Source: Sphingomonas horti
GTDB lineage: Bacteria > Pseudomonadota > Alphaproteobacteria > Sphingomonadales > Sphingomonadaceae
DNA: 64,000 nt
Direction of reading: 5' to 3'
NCBI RefSeq assembly: GCF_009753715.1
Contig: NZ_WQMS01000016.1
Coordinates: forward strand, 62,001-126,000
A program made the position numbers and the translations under genes. The first letter of the stretch is position 1; every line of letters begins with the position of its first letter. The notes below the pieces were generated by a model that had not been told where the DNA came from, did no database searches, and saw only the letters and a list, made by a program, of their open reading frames with translations. Shown here one piece after another: positions 8,487 through 15,794 of this stretch.

Positions 8487-8773
8487 TTCTTTTCTGCCCA
8501 TCTCAGTTGCGCCGCGATCATCCGATCGGCGATCTTGGCGGGGACCAGCGGATAGCGCCCTTCCTGGAGCGCTCGCTTGATCTGGTGCACGCGCTCCAGG
8601 TCGACGGGCGGCTTCGCGCCAAGCGCCTTTGCGGTTTCCCGCGCGCTCGTTTCCGCGACCGCCGCCGGCTGGGGCGCACGAACGGCTTGCAAAGGCACGA
8701 CCTTGGTCGTGTCCTGCGGCTCTACGCGAACGCCAGGGACGGTGCCGGGCGTTACGCCGATCGGATCAATCAT
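8483..8773 (-). CDS. flgM: anti-sigma-28 factor FlgM
   Basis: A 96-residue protein with a disordered N-terminal half and a C-terminal helical part (VHQIKRALQEGRYPLVPAKI) that matches the sigma-binding region of FlgM, including the VDxxKVxxIRxAIxxGxY-type pattern. It holds FliA inactive until the hook is finished and FlgM is exported. A sigma-28-like promoter lies just upstream, consistent with the autoregulatory loop seen in other flagellated bacteria. Confidence 0.86.
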   Translation of the reverse strand: MIDPIGVTPGTVPGVRVEPQDTTKVVPLQAVRAPQPAAVAETSARETAKALGAKPPVDLERVHQIKRALQEGRYPLVPAKIADRMIAAQLRWAEKK

Positions 8774-8813
8774 GCCCGCGTCCTTTCCTCGCTGGAGTGG
8801 GGTTCGCTATGAT

Positions 8814-8840
8814 TGAACGGCCGGCTGCGCAGAACCTTTA
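8814..8840 (-). promoter_or_regulatory. sigma-28-like promoter of flgMN
   Basis: On the minus strand, TAAAGGTT is followed after 11 bases by GCCGTTCA. The enterobacterial FliA consensus is TAAAGTTT-N11-GCCGATAA, so the -35 has seven of eight matches, the spacing is exact, and the GCCG core of the -10 is present. It lies about 40 bases upstream of the flgM start. Confidence 0.6.
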
Positions 8841-8851
8841 GGAAAAGTTGC

Positions 8852-9349
8852 TCACCAGCCCGGAAGTTTCGCCTTGCCGGCCTCGACCGCGATCGCCTGG
8901 ACCGGAGCCTTGGCGCCATCGACCTTGACCTGCAGCCGCTCGCCGGGCGCCGCGTCGGCCATGGCGACGCCGTCGGCCGAGACGGCAAAGCCGGTGTCGC
9001 CGGCCTCCAGCATCACCGGATCGCCGCGTCGGATCACCGGCTCTTCCTTCACCGGCTTCGCGGCCACGGCCTGCTGCACCGCAGGCACGGCAGGAGCGGC
9101 GCGGACCGAGACGAAGATGCGCCAGCCCCGCGGGTCGGGGCAGCGGATCACGATCGCGTCATGCGCATCGGTGCGCCAGGTGAACTCCGGGCTCGACCCG
9201 CAGGCCGACAGGCGCAGCCGGCGATCGATGGGCGCGATCGGGCCGCCGGGCTCGCCCTGGCGCGCGCCGGCGAAAATCTCGGCAGCGCGGTCGAGCAGCG
9301 CCAGGTCGGTCGGCGCGGTCGCGGAGAGGAGGAGGAGAAGCGAGAGCAT
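8852..9349 (-). CDS. flgA: flagellar P-ring assembly chaperone FlgA
   Basis: A 165-residue FlgA with a short hydrophobic N-terminus that should direct it to the periplasm. The SAF-type C-terminal domain is recognisable in IRRGDPVMLEAG and GFAVSADGVAMADAAPGERLQVK. FlgA helps FlgI polymerise into the P ring. It follows the motB-like gene by 11 bases with AGGAG as ribosome site and ends the motA-like/motB-like/flgA operon. Confidence 0.88.
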   Translation of the reverse strand: MLSLLLLLSATAPTDLALLDRAAEIFAGARQGEPGGPIAPIDRRLRLSACGSSPEFTWRTDAHDAIVIRCPDPRGWRIFVSVRAAPAVPAVQQAVAAKPVKEEPVIRRGDPVMLEAGDTGFAVSADGVAMADAAPGERLQVKVDGAKAPVQAIAVEAGKAKLPGW

Positions 9350-9360
9350 GATCGGCTCCT

Positions 9361-9852
9361 TCAGGGATCGTAGGAAATGACGAGCGTCACCCGGCGTGCA
9401 CCGGGCGCGACGGCGGCGGAGAGCCGAACACGCTCGCGGGGAACGGTGCGGCCCAGAGCGGCCGCGACGGCCTCGGCGCGGCGGCCGGCCAGCGCCATCG
9501 CGCTGCCGTCGCTGCGGTCCTCGCTCGAGCCGTCGGCATAGCCGGTCACGATCAGCCGCGTGCGCGGGTCCGCGAGTGCATCGCCGGCCCAGCCGGCGAG
9601 TGCCGACGCGTCCTGCGGAAGCTTCGCACGGCCGGGCGCGAAGCCGGTAACCGCGTTCGCCTCGACGGCGAGCGGCGAGGCGCCGACGCCGCCGAACGCC
9701 TCGCGGATGCCGGCCTGAATCGCTTCGCGCTCCGGCCGCGGCTTGTGCGAGGTCGCCTGCAGGAACACGAAAAAGCCGACCAGCAGGAGCGAAAGGTCAG
9801 CGAGGGTGATCAGCCAGAGCGGCCGCGATGGCGCGAGAACGCGGAGCATCAC
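9361..9852 (-). CDS. compact MotB-like stator protein (OmpA domain)
   Basis: A 163-residue protein with one N-terminal membrane span (LWLITLADLSLLLVGFFVFL) that contains an Asp at the position of the MotB proton-binding residue. A short OmpA-like peptidoglycan-binding domain follows (LIVTGYADGSSED ... AGRRAEAVAAAL). It is much shorter than the MotB at 20784-21674. Its start overlaps the end of the MotA-like gene (ATGA). It probably forms a second, alternative or accessory stator unit with that partner. Whether it uses H+ or Na+ cannot be told. Confidence 0.78.
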   Translation of the reverse strand: MMLRVLAPSRPLWLITLADLSLLLVGFFVFLQATSHKPRPEREAIQAGIREAFGGVGASPLAVEANAVTGFAPGRAKLPQDASALAGWAGDALADPRTRLIVTGYADGSSEDRSDGSAMALAGRRAEAVAAALGRTVPRERVRLSAAVAPGARRVTLVISYDP

Positions 9853-10508
9853 GCGGCGCGGCTCCGCCGGACCGGCGTCTCGCGCCGGGCAAAGGCGCGG
9901 AACGGAGCGATCAGCGCGCGCCGCTCATTCTCTTCCGCGCGTGCGAGGCGGCGCAGGCGCGCCGCGATCGGCGCGGCGACCAGGTTGGCGAACAGCGCGC
10001 CGTAGAGCGTCGCCAGCAGGGCCACCGCCATCGCGGCGCCGATCGTCGCCGGATCGTCCATCGACCGGAACATCCGCACCAGGCCGACCAGCGTCCCGAC
10101 CATGCCCATTGCAGGCGCCGCTTCCGCTGCCGCGGCCCAGAATTCCTGGACAGTGGCATGGCGGTCGAGCCGCGCCTGGCGCAGCCGGTCGAGTAGCTGC
10201 TCGACCTCGTCGGCGGTGGCGCCGTCCGTGACTGCCTCGACGCCGCGCGCGACGTCCGGATCCTTCAGCACCTGCGGGTCGATCGCGAGCAGGCTCTTGG
10301 CATGGGCGACGCGCTCGGCGCGGGCCAGCTCGGCGCGGGCCCGCCCGAAGTCGAACGGGCGGCGCACCAGCACCGGCAGGCAGCGGAGCGCGTCGACGGT
10401 GTCGCCGATCGGCCCGCGCGCAGCCGTCGCCAGCAGCGTGCCGCCGCCGACGATCGCCAGCGCGACCGGATCGTAGAACACGAGCAGGGAAGCCAGGTCG
10501 AGGTTCAT
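9849..10508 (-). CDS. MotA-like stator protein (MotA/TolQ/ExbB family)
   Basis: A 219-residue membrane protein. The N-terminal segment FYDPVALAIVGGGTLL resembles the early membrane region of MotA/PomA, and APAMGMVGTLVGLV contains the conserved Pro-Gly stretch of membrane span 3, followed by the last span. The cytoplasmic loop is shorter than in the motA at 19919-20782. The start at 10508 has a strong GGAGG; longer readings run through the divergent promoter region. It is the first gene of a stator/flgA operon. TolQ or ExbB identity is less likely given the flagellar context. Confidence 0.78.
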   Translation of the reverse strand: MNLDLASLLVFYDPVALAIVGGGTLLATAARGPIGDTVDALRCLPVLVRRPFDFGRARAELARAERVAHAKSLLAIDPQVLKDPDVARGVEAVTDGATADEVEQLLDRLRQARLDRHATVQEFWAAAAEAAPAMGMVGTLVGLVRMFRSMDDPATIGAAMAVALLATLYGALFANLVAAPIAARLRRLARAEENERRALIAPFRAFARRETPVRRSRAA

Positions 10509-10521
10509 CGCCTCCGCGTTC

Positions 10522-10537
10522 AGCAAGACCCGGGCCA
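10522..10537 (-). promoter_or_regulatory. possible sigma-54 promoter facing the motA-like gene
   Basis: The minus strand reads TGGCCC-GGGTC-TTGCT, with GG and GC correctly ten bases apart and one mismatch in the -24 element. The predicted transcript start would fall inside or next to the ribosome site of the 10508 start, which makes the assignment uncertain unless translation starts lower. Confidence 0.35.
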
Positions 10538-10568
10538 ATTGCGCGCGGGCGGCAACCGGCCGCGGCAG

Positions 10569-10607
10569 CGGCAAGGCAGGTTGCCGGGCGGCGGCAAGAT
10601 GTTGCCG
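10569..10607. promoter_or_regulatory. paired CGGCAA/TTGCCG dyads, probable enhancer sites
   Basis: Two inverted repeats lie in the divergent intergenic region: CGGCAA-N6-TTGCCG at 10569-10586 and CGGCAA-N4-TTGCCG at 10592-10607. Further single CGGCAA half-sites stand at 10550-10555 and 10646-10651. The pair is centred about 100 bases upstream of the expected flgB transcript start, the usual distance for a sigma-54 enhancer-binding protein of the FlbD/FleQ kind. Confidence 0.55.
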
Positions 10608-10660
10608 GTTCGCTGCCGCCACCGCGGCCGCGGATGCCTGCCGGCCGGCAATCGCGGAGT

Positions 10661-10676
10661 TGGCACACCCTTTGCA
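10661..10676 (+). promoter_or_regulatory. sigma-54 promoter of the flgB-flgL operon
   Basis: TGGCACACCCTTTGCA matches the -24/-12 consensus at every defined base. It lies 34 bases before the flgB start, giving a predicted 5' end near 10687 and a short leader with GAGGGG as ribosome site. This should drive the hook and basal-body genes flgBCDEFGHIJKL as early-middle class genes. Confidence 0.88.
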
Positions 10677-10709
10677 GATATTCCCGCGCAACATTCGCGA
10701 GGGGCCATC

Positions 10710-11066
10710 ATGGCTTTGGGTGACGATCTGTTCGGAGTGCATGGAAAGGCGCTGGCGCTGCGGTCGCAGCGGCTGGGCCTCCTTGCGTCCAACATCGCCA
10801 ATGCATCGACGCCGGGATACAAGGCGCGCGACATCGACTTTTCGGAAGCGCTCGCCGCGGCCGAGAAGCCGGGCGCATCGGTATCGTCGGCAATCGACGC
10901 CGCCACCAAATATCGGGTGCCGCTGCAGCCGTCGCTGGACGGCAACACGGTCGAGCTCAACACCGAGCAGACCGAGTTCGCCGAGAACGCCGTCGCCTAC
11001 CAGACGACGCTGTCGTTCCTGAACGGCCGCATCCAGACCCTCACGCGCGCGCTGAAGGGCGAATAA
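10710..11066 (+). CDS. flgB: flagellar basal-body rod protein FlgB
   Basis: A 118-residue proximal rod protein. The N-terminal rod motif is seen as LASNIANASTPGYKARDIDF and the C-terminal coiled stretch as YQTTLSFLNGRIQTLTRALKG. It is exported by the flagellar type III system and joins FlgC, FlgF and FlgG in the periplasmic rod. It is the first gene of the long plus-strand operon. The start at 10710 is set by GAGGGG and by the short distance to the sigma-54 promoter. Confidence 0.95.
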   Translation: MALGDDLFGVHGKALALRSQRLGLLASNIANASTPGYKARDIDFSEALAAAEKPGASVSSAIDAATKYRVPLQPSLDGNTVELNTEQTEFAENAVAYQTTLSFLNGRIQTLTRALKGE

Positions 11067-11068
11067 GA

Positions 11069-11476
11069 ATGGCGCAGCCGCTCACCATTTTCGACGTCGC
11101 CGGGCGGGCCATGTCGGCGCAGCTGGTACGGATGAACACCACCGCGTCAAACCTCGCCAATGCCGGCGGCGTCGCCGGCAGCGAGGCGGATGCCTATCGC
11201 TCGATGAAGCCGGTCTTCAAGACCAGCTACGACAAGGCGAGCGGGATGGCGACCGTCGACGTCACGCAGGTCGTGACCGCGGGCCCCGCGCCCACCAAGC
11301 GCCACGATCCGAACAACCCGATGGCGAACGCAGACGGCGACGTCTGGGAATCCGCCGTCGACGAGACCCGGGAGATGGTCGACATGCTCGAAACCGCACG
11401 GACCTATAAGAACAATGTCGAGGTATTGCAGACGGCCAAGAGCCTGATCCTCGACACGCTGAGGCTCGGCAAATGA
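11069..11476 (+). CDS. flgC: flagellar basal-body rod protein FlgC
   Basis: A 135-residue rod protein with the N-terminal motif MNTTASNLANAGG and the C-terminal ETARTYKNNVEVLQTAKSLI, which form the interacting helices of axial proteins. It follows flgB by two bases and overlaps flgD by an ATGA. It builds the proximal rod with FlgB. Confidence 0.95.
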   Translation: MAQPLTIFDVAGRAMSAQLVRMNTTASNLANAGGVAGSEADAYRSMKPVFKTSYDKASGMATVDVTQVVTAGPAPTKRHDPNNPMANADGDVWESAVDETREMVDMLETARTYKNNVEVLQTAKSLILDTLRLGK

Positions 11477-12177
11477 CCGACGCCGTCAGCTCGTCGTTCG
11501 ACGACACTCTCGCCAAGCTCGGCATTTCGCGCACCGGCGCCGCCGGCACCCCCAAAGTGCAGACGGCGGACCAGGCGAATGCGCTGGGCCAGGACTCGTT
11601 CCTGAAGCTGCTGACCGAGCAGATGAAGAACCAGGACCCGTTCGATCCGGTCAAGAACGAGGACATGGTCGCTCAGATGGCGACCTTCTCCAACGTCGCC
11701 GGCATTTCGGAGATGAACAAGACGCTGAAGGAAGTCGCGACCCGGCTCGACGGCGCCAACGCCGCCCAGGCGATCTCCTATGTCGGCAAGACTGTGCTGG
11801 TCGAAGGCGACACCGCCTTTCCGAACACCGACGGCTCGCTCGACGCGGTGCTGCCGCTCGCCGACCCGGCCGACGATGTCCAGGTCCAGATCAGCGACAA
11901 TGCGGGCAACCTGCTGCGCACGATCAATTACGGGGCGCAGGGCGCCGGCGACCTGGCCATCAACTGGGACGGCAAGACCGACGACGGCGGCGCCGCACCG
12001 GCCGGTCCGTACAAGATCACGTCCAGCGTGCTTCGAAATGGCACGCGGGTTGCTTCTGCCATCAACGTATGGGCGCCGGTTACCTCGGTCAGCCTGGGTT
12101 CGGACGGCGGCGCGCCGGTGCTGAACCTGGCCGGCCTGGGCCCGAAGCCTCTCACCGCCGTCCGCCAGGTCGGCTGA
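11473..12177 (+). CDS. flgD: hook-capping protein FlgD
   Basis: A 234-residue hook scaffold protein. The N-terminal FlgD motif is QDSFLKLLTEQMKNQDPFDPVKNEDMVAQMATFS (seen in pieces across residues 36-70). The C-terminal half has the Tudor-like and FlgD-Ig region with INWDGKTDDGGAAPAGPY. It caps the growing hook and is discarded after assembly. It is coupled to flgC by a four-base overlap. Confidence 0.95.
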   Translation: MTDAVSSSFDDTLAKLGISRTGAAGTPKVQTADQANALGQDSFLKLLTEQMKNQDPFDPVKNEDMVAQMATFSNVAGISEMNKTLKEVATRLDGANAAQAISYVGKTVLVEGDTAFPNTDGSLDAVLPLADPADDVQVQISDNAGNLLRTINYGAQGAGDLAINWDGKTDDGGAAPAGPYKITSSVLRNGTRVASAINVWAPVTSVSLGSDGGAPVLNLAGLGPKPLTAVRQVG

Positions 12178-12198
12178 GCTTTTCGTAGGAGTTGAACA

Positions 12199-13506
12199 AT
12201 GTCTTTCTACACCTCGCTTTCGGGCCTGCAGGGCGCTCAGACCGAGCTGTCGACGATCGCGCATAACCTCGCGAACGTCAGCACCAACGGCTTCAAGCGC
12301 AGCCGCGTCGAGTTCGGCGACGTCATCGCGTCGACCGCGACCAAGAGCCCGAACCAGCTGATCGGCTCCGGCTCCTACGTGAAGAGCATCCGCCAGCAAT
12401 TCTCGCAGGGAGGGCTGCAGCAGTCGCAGTCGTCGCTCGATCTTGCGATCAGCGGCGAGGGCTTTTTCGTCGTGAAGCCCAATCCGAACACCAGCGAAGT
12501 GGCCTTCACTCGCAACGGATCCTTCTCCGTCTCGGCCGACCGGCTCGTCACCGACTCGCAGGGCGCGACCGTGCAGGTCTTCCCGGTGGACGGCAGCGGC
12601 ACCGTGGTCGCGACCAGCCTTGAGGACACCGTCAGCCTGCGCCTGCCGCAGACCAGCGGCACGCCCAAGGCGACCAAGCAGGCCAAGGTCTCGGTCAACC
12701 TGTCGGCCAACGCGCCGATCCCGTCGCAGGACCCGCAATGGACGGCGGCCAGCCCCTATGCGTTCAGCCGCTTCGATCCGGACACGTACAATTTCGCGTC
12801 GTCGACCGTGATCTACGACTCGGTCGGCAACCCGAACACGCTGACCAATTACTATGTCCGCCAGACCCAGCCGGGCGGCGCGGTCACGACCAGCGATTGG
12901 CTCGTCTACTCTTTCGTCGGCGGCCAGCAGATCTCGGCCGATCCGACCCAGCCGGACCCGCCGGTGCCGCTGACGATGACGTTCGATTCGAACGGCGTCC
13001 TTCAGTCGCCGGCCGGCCCGACCACTTTCGCGACCTTCACCCCGCCGAATGCCGCGCCGCAGGACATGACGGTCGACTTCTCGATCGCCACCACGCAGCG
13101 CCCCTCGGCTTTCACGATCATCGCCCAGTCGCAGGACGGCGCGCCGATCGGCCAGCTGCAGGGCGTCACGGTAGACGCGAACGGCCTGGTCAAGGCCAGC
13201 TTCTCGAACGGCCAGAACGAAGCGCTCGGCAAGATCGTGCTGGCGCAGTTCGCGAACCCGCAGGGTCTGCGCCAGATCGGCAACAGCTACTGGTCGGTCT
13301 CCGGCCTGTCCGGTGACGCGACGGTCGGCCAGCCCGGCGAAAGCGGCTTCGGCAACCTGATGGCCGGCGCGATCGAGCGGTCGAACGTCGACATCACCGA
13401 AGAGCTGGTCGGCCTGATCGCCGCGCAGCGCAACTTCCAGGCGAATGCGAAGGCGATCGATACCGCCACGCAGCTCAGCCAGACGATCATCAACATCCGC
13501 AGCTAA
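12199..13506 (+). CDS. flgE: flagellar hook protein FlgE
   Basis: A 435-residue hook protein. It begins with FYTSLSGLQGAQTEL and HNLANVSTNGFKRSRVEF, the axial-protein signature, and ends with LVGLIAAQRNFQANAKAI. The variable middle (about residues 130-350) is the surface-exposed part of the hook. TAGGAG precedes the start. It forms the universal joint between rod and filament. Confidence 0.95.
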   Translation: MSFYTSLSGLQGAQTELSTIAHNLANVSTNGFKRSRVEFGDVIASTATKSPNQLIGSGSYVKSIRQQFSQGGLQQSQSSLDLAISGEGFFVVKPNPNTSEVAFTRNGSFSVSADRLVTDSQGATVQVFPVDGSGTVVATSLEDTVSLRLPQTSGTPKATKQAKVSVNLSANAPIPSQDPQWTAASPYAFSRFDPDTYNFASSTVIYDSVGNPNTLTNYYVRQTQPGGAVTTSDWLVYSFVGGQQISADPTQPDPPVPLTMTFDSNGVLQSPAGPTTFATFTPPNAAPQDMTVDFSIATTQRPSAFTIIAQSQDGAPIGQLQGVTVDANGLVKASFSNGQNEALGKIVLAQFANPQGLRQIGNSYWSVSGLSGDATVGQPGESGFGNLMAGAIERSNVDITEELVGLIAAQRNFQANAKAIDTATQLSQTIINIRS

Positions 13507-13530
13507 TGAGCGAGGGCCTGGGGGCGATCG

Positions 13531-14271
13531 ATGGATAGACTGGTCTATACCGCCTATTCCGGCATGCGGGGCCGCATGGCCGCGCAGGCGTCGATCGCCA
13601 ACAACATGGCGAACGCGTCGACGGTCGGCTTTCGCGCGGACAGCTTCAACTTCGAGCAGCTGGCGCTGAAGGGCACCGGCTTCGACTCGCGGGCGCTGAC
13701 CTCGGAAGAAGTCGTCGACGCGGACCGCAAGGCGGGCCCGGTCGTCTCGACCGGCCGCGACCTTGACGTCGCGATCAACGGCGATGCGTGGATGGCGGTC
13801 CAGGCCGCCGATGGCGAGGAAGCCTATACAAGGCGGGGCGATCTGACGATCGCGGCTTCGGGCGTGCTGCAGACCGGCGACGGCTTTCCCGTCATCGGCA
13901 ACAGCGGCCCGATCACGATCCCGCCGGCGCAGAAAGTGACGATCGCCGACGACGGATCGGTCCTGATCGTGCCGCCCGGCGGCGACCTCGACAAGCCGCA
14001 GGTGCTCGACCGGCTGAAGCTGGTCGACCCCAAGGGCAGCGTCACGCTGAAGGGCATGGATAACCTGCTGCGCGTCAAGGATGGCGGGACGCTTCCAGCC
14101 AATCTCGACGCGACCGTGAAGTCGGGCTCGCTCGAGCAGTCGAACGTCAACGTCACCGAGACGCTGATCCAGATGATCGAGAACCAGCGCAGCTACGAAG
14201 TGCAAGCCAAGATGCTCTCGACCGCCAAGGACATGGACGATGGCGGCGCATCCCTGATGCGCCTGCCGTGA
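13531..14271 (+). CDS. flgF: flagellar basal-body rod protein FlgF
   Basis: A 246-residue rod protein that starts MDRLVYTAYSGM and has NNMANASTVGFRADSF, typical of FlgF. The middle keeps the GRDLDVAINGDAWMAVQ block shared by FlgE, FlgF and FlgG. The C-terminal axial helix is LIQMIENQRSYEVQAKML. It lies between flgE and flgG as in most flagellar clusters. Confidence 0.94.
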   Translation: MDRLVYTAYSGMRGRMAAQASIANNMANASTVGFRADSFNFEQLALKGTGFDSRALTSEEVVDADRKAGPVVSTGRDLDVAINGDAWMAVQAADGEEAYTRRGDLTIAASGVLQTGDGFPVIGNSGPITIPPAQKVTIADDGSVLIVPPGGDLDKPQVLDRLKLVDPKGSVTLKGMDNLLRVKDGGTLPANLDATVKSGSLEQSNVNVTETLIQMIENQRSYEVQAKMLSTAKDMDDGGASLMRLP

Positions 14272-14284
14272 AAGGATTGATGCA

Positions 14285-15073
14285 ATGACCAGCGCAGCGA
14301 TGCACATCGCCCGCACGGGCCTCGACGCTCAGAACGAGCGGATGCGCGTGATTTCGAACAACCTGGCGAACGTCAACACGACCGGGTTCAAGCGCGACCG
14401 CGCCTCGTTCGAGACCCTCGCCTACCAGACCGTGACCGCGAATGGCGCGCCGAGCACGGCGGAGACGAAGTACGCGACCGGCCTCAACCTCGGCACTGGC
14501 GTGCGTGTCCAGGGCACGGCGCGGATCGATACCCAGGGATCGCTCCAGACCACCGGCAACTCGCTGGACCTGGCGCTGGACGGCAGCGGCTATTTCCAGG
14601 TGCAGATGCCCGGCGGCCAGATCGGTTATACGCGCGCCGGCAACTTCACGCGCTCGCCCGAAGGCCTGCTGGTCACCAGCGAAGGCTATCAGGTGCAGCC
14701 GGGGATCACGGTTCCGGAAGGGACGACGTCGATCACGATCGGCACCGACGGCACCGTCTCGGCGACCGTGCAGGGCCAGACCGCGCCGACCGAGATCGGC
14801 CAGATCCAGATCGCGACCTTCCCCAACGCTGCCGGCCTGCAGCCGCTCGGGCAGAATTTCCTGACCGAGACCGCCGCCAGCGGCGCGCCCAATATCGGCG
14901 TCGCCGGGCAGGACGGGCGCGGCTCGATCCGCCAGGGCATGCTCGAAGGCTCGAACGTCAATGTCGTCGAGGAGCTGGTCGACATGATCGAGACCCAGCG
15001 CGCCTATGAGGTCAACTCGAAGATGATCTCGGCCACCGACCAGATGCTGCAATATGCCAACCAGAACCTGTAA
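14285..15073 (+). CDS. flgG: flagellar distal rod protein FlgG
   Basis: A 262-residue distal rod protein with ISNNLANVNTTGFKRDRASFE and the C-terminal LVDMIETQRAYEVNSKMIS, both strongly conserved in FlgG. AAAGGA lies before the start. FlgG polymerises through the P and L rings encoded just downstream. Confidence 0.96.
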   Translation: MTSAAMHIARTGLDAQNERMRVISNNLANVNTTGFKRDRASFETLAYQTVTANGAPSTAETKYATGLNLGTGVRVQGTARIDTQGSLQTTGNSLDLALDGSGYFQVQMPGGQIGYTRAGNFTRSPEGLLVTSEGYQVQPGITVPEGTTSITIGTDGTVSATVQGQTAPTEIGQIQIATFPNAAGLQPLGQNFLTETAASGAPNIGVAGQDGRGSIRQGMLEGSNVNVVEELVDMIETQRAYEVNSKMISATDQMLQYANQNL

Positions 15074-15074
15074 C

Positions 15075-15785
15075 ATGCGGTCAGGCGCAAAGCTGCGCTC
15101 CGGCGAAGGCTGGAGCCTTGCCCGCACCGCTCCGGCTTTCGCCGGAGCACTAGTCGCTTTGGCCTTTGCCGCGTCCCCCGCGCTCGCGCGCAAGAAGCCG
15201 AAGATCGACTATGCCCCGGTGCTGCCGGTCGCGCCGCCGCCCCCGGCGGCGAACGGCGCGATCTTCCAGGCCTCGAACGGCTATGCCGCGCTGTATGAAG
15301 GCCCGCGCGCGCGCCGCGTCGGCGATCCGCTGACGATCGTGCTCGCGGAGCGCACCGTCGCCCAGAAGGACGTCGGCTCCAAGTCCGGCCGCGACGGCAA
15401 TATCGGGCTGACCCCGCCCTCGGCGGGTCCGCTGTCGCTGTTCAGCCCCGCGGAAGCGGCGGCGAGCGGCACCCAGGCCTTCAAGGGCGCGGGCAGCGCG
15501 AGCCAGTCGAACATGCTGTCGGGCGAGATCAGCGTGACCGTCGCCGAAGTCTATCCGAACGGCACGATGCTGGTGCGCGGACAGAAGCAGCTGCAGCTGA
15601 ACCGCGGCGACGAATATGTCCAGATCCAGGGCATCGTGCGCATCGCCGACATCGATTTCGACAACCGTGTCCTCTCCACGCGCGTGGCGGACGCGAAGAT
15701 CAGCTACACCGGCCGCGGCGACCTCCAGCGCCAGGCCCGGCCCGGCTGGCTGCAGCGCTTCTTCTCGCTGGTCAGCCCCTTCTAG
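15075..15785 (+). CDS. flgH: flagellar L-ring protein FlgH, without lipobox
   Basis: A 236-residue L-ring subunit. The core is recognisable from GPRARRVGDPLTIVLAE through MLSGEISVTVAEVYPNGTMLVRGQKQ to VRIADIDFDNRVLSTRVADAKI. FlgH is normally a lipoprotein, but this protein contains no cysteine at all. The N-terminus instead looks like a signal-peptidase I type leader ending near ALA-RKK. Much of the leader is encoded by an inverted repeat (15097-15148). Start 15075 lies one base after the flgG stop. An unlipidated L-ring subunit would have to anchor in the outer membrane by its barrel alone. Confidence 0.9.
   Translation: MRSGAKLRSGEGWSLARTAPAFAGALVALAFAASPALARKKPKIDYAPVLPVAPPPPAANGAIFQASNGYAALYEGPRARRVGDPLTIVLAERTVAQKDVGSKSGRDGNIGLTPPSAGPLSLFSPAEAAASGTQAFKGAGSASQSNMLSGEISVTVAEVYPNGTMLVRGQKQLQLNRGDEYVQIQGIVRIADIDFDNRVLSTRVADAKISYTGRGDLQRQARPGWLQRFFSLVSPF
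15097..15148. repeat. inverted repeat inside the flgH leader
   Basis: Two 20-base arms (15097-15116 and 15129-15148) pair with two mismatches around a 12-base loop. The arms contain CTCCGGCGAA and TTCGCCGGAG, the core of a palindromic repeat type common between genes in sphingomonads. The right arm is read as Pro-Ala-Phe-Ala-Gly-Ala in the signal peptide of FlgH. It is related to the element at 34905-34987. Confidence 0.7.
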
Positions 15786-15794
15786 GATTTCGTG

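Noticed and set aside
9361-10508. TolQ/TolR or ExbB/ExbD pair
   Set aside because: The smaller protein has an OmpA-like peptidoglycan-binding domain, which TolR and ExbD lack, and the operon includes flgA.
10522-10537. A confident sigma-54 promoter for the motA-like gene
   Set aside because: The motif fits in spacing, but the predicted transcript would start in the ribosome site, so it is kept only as a weak candidate.
11404-14316. Minus-strand open frame of 970 codons opposite flgC-flgF
   Set aside because: It runs across four well-defined flagellar genes and has the repetitive Arg/Asp/Gly composition of an antisense shadow.
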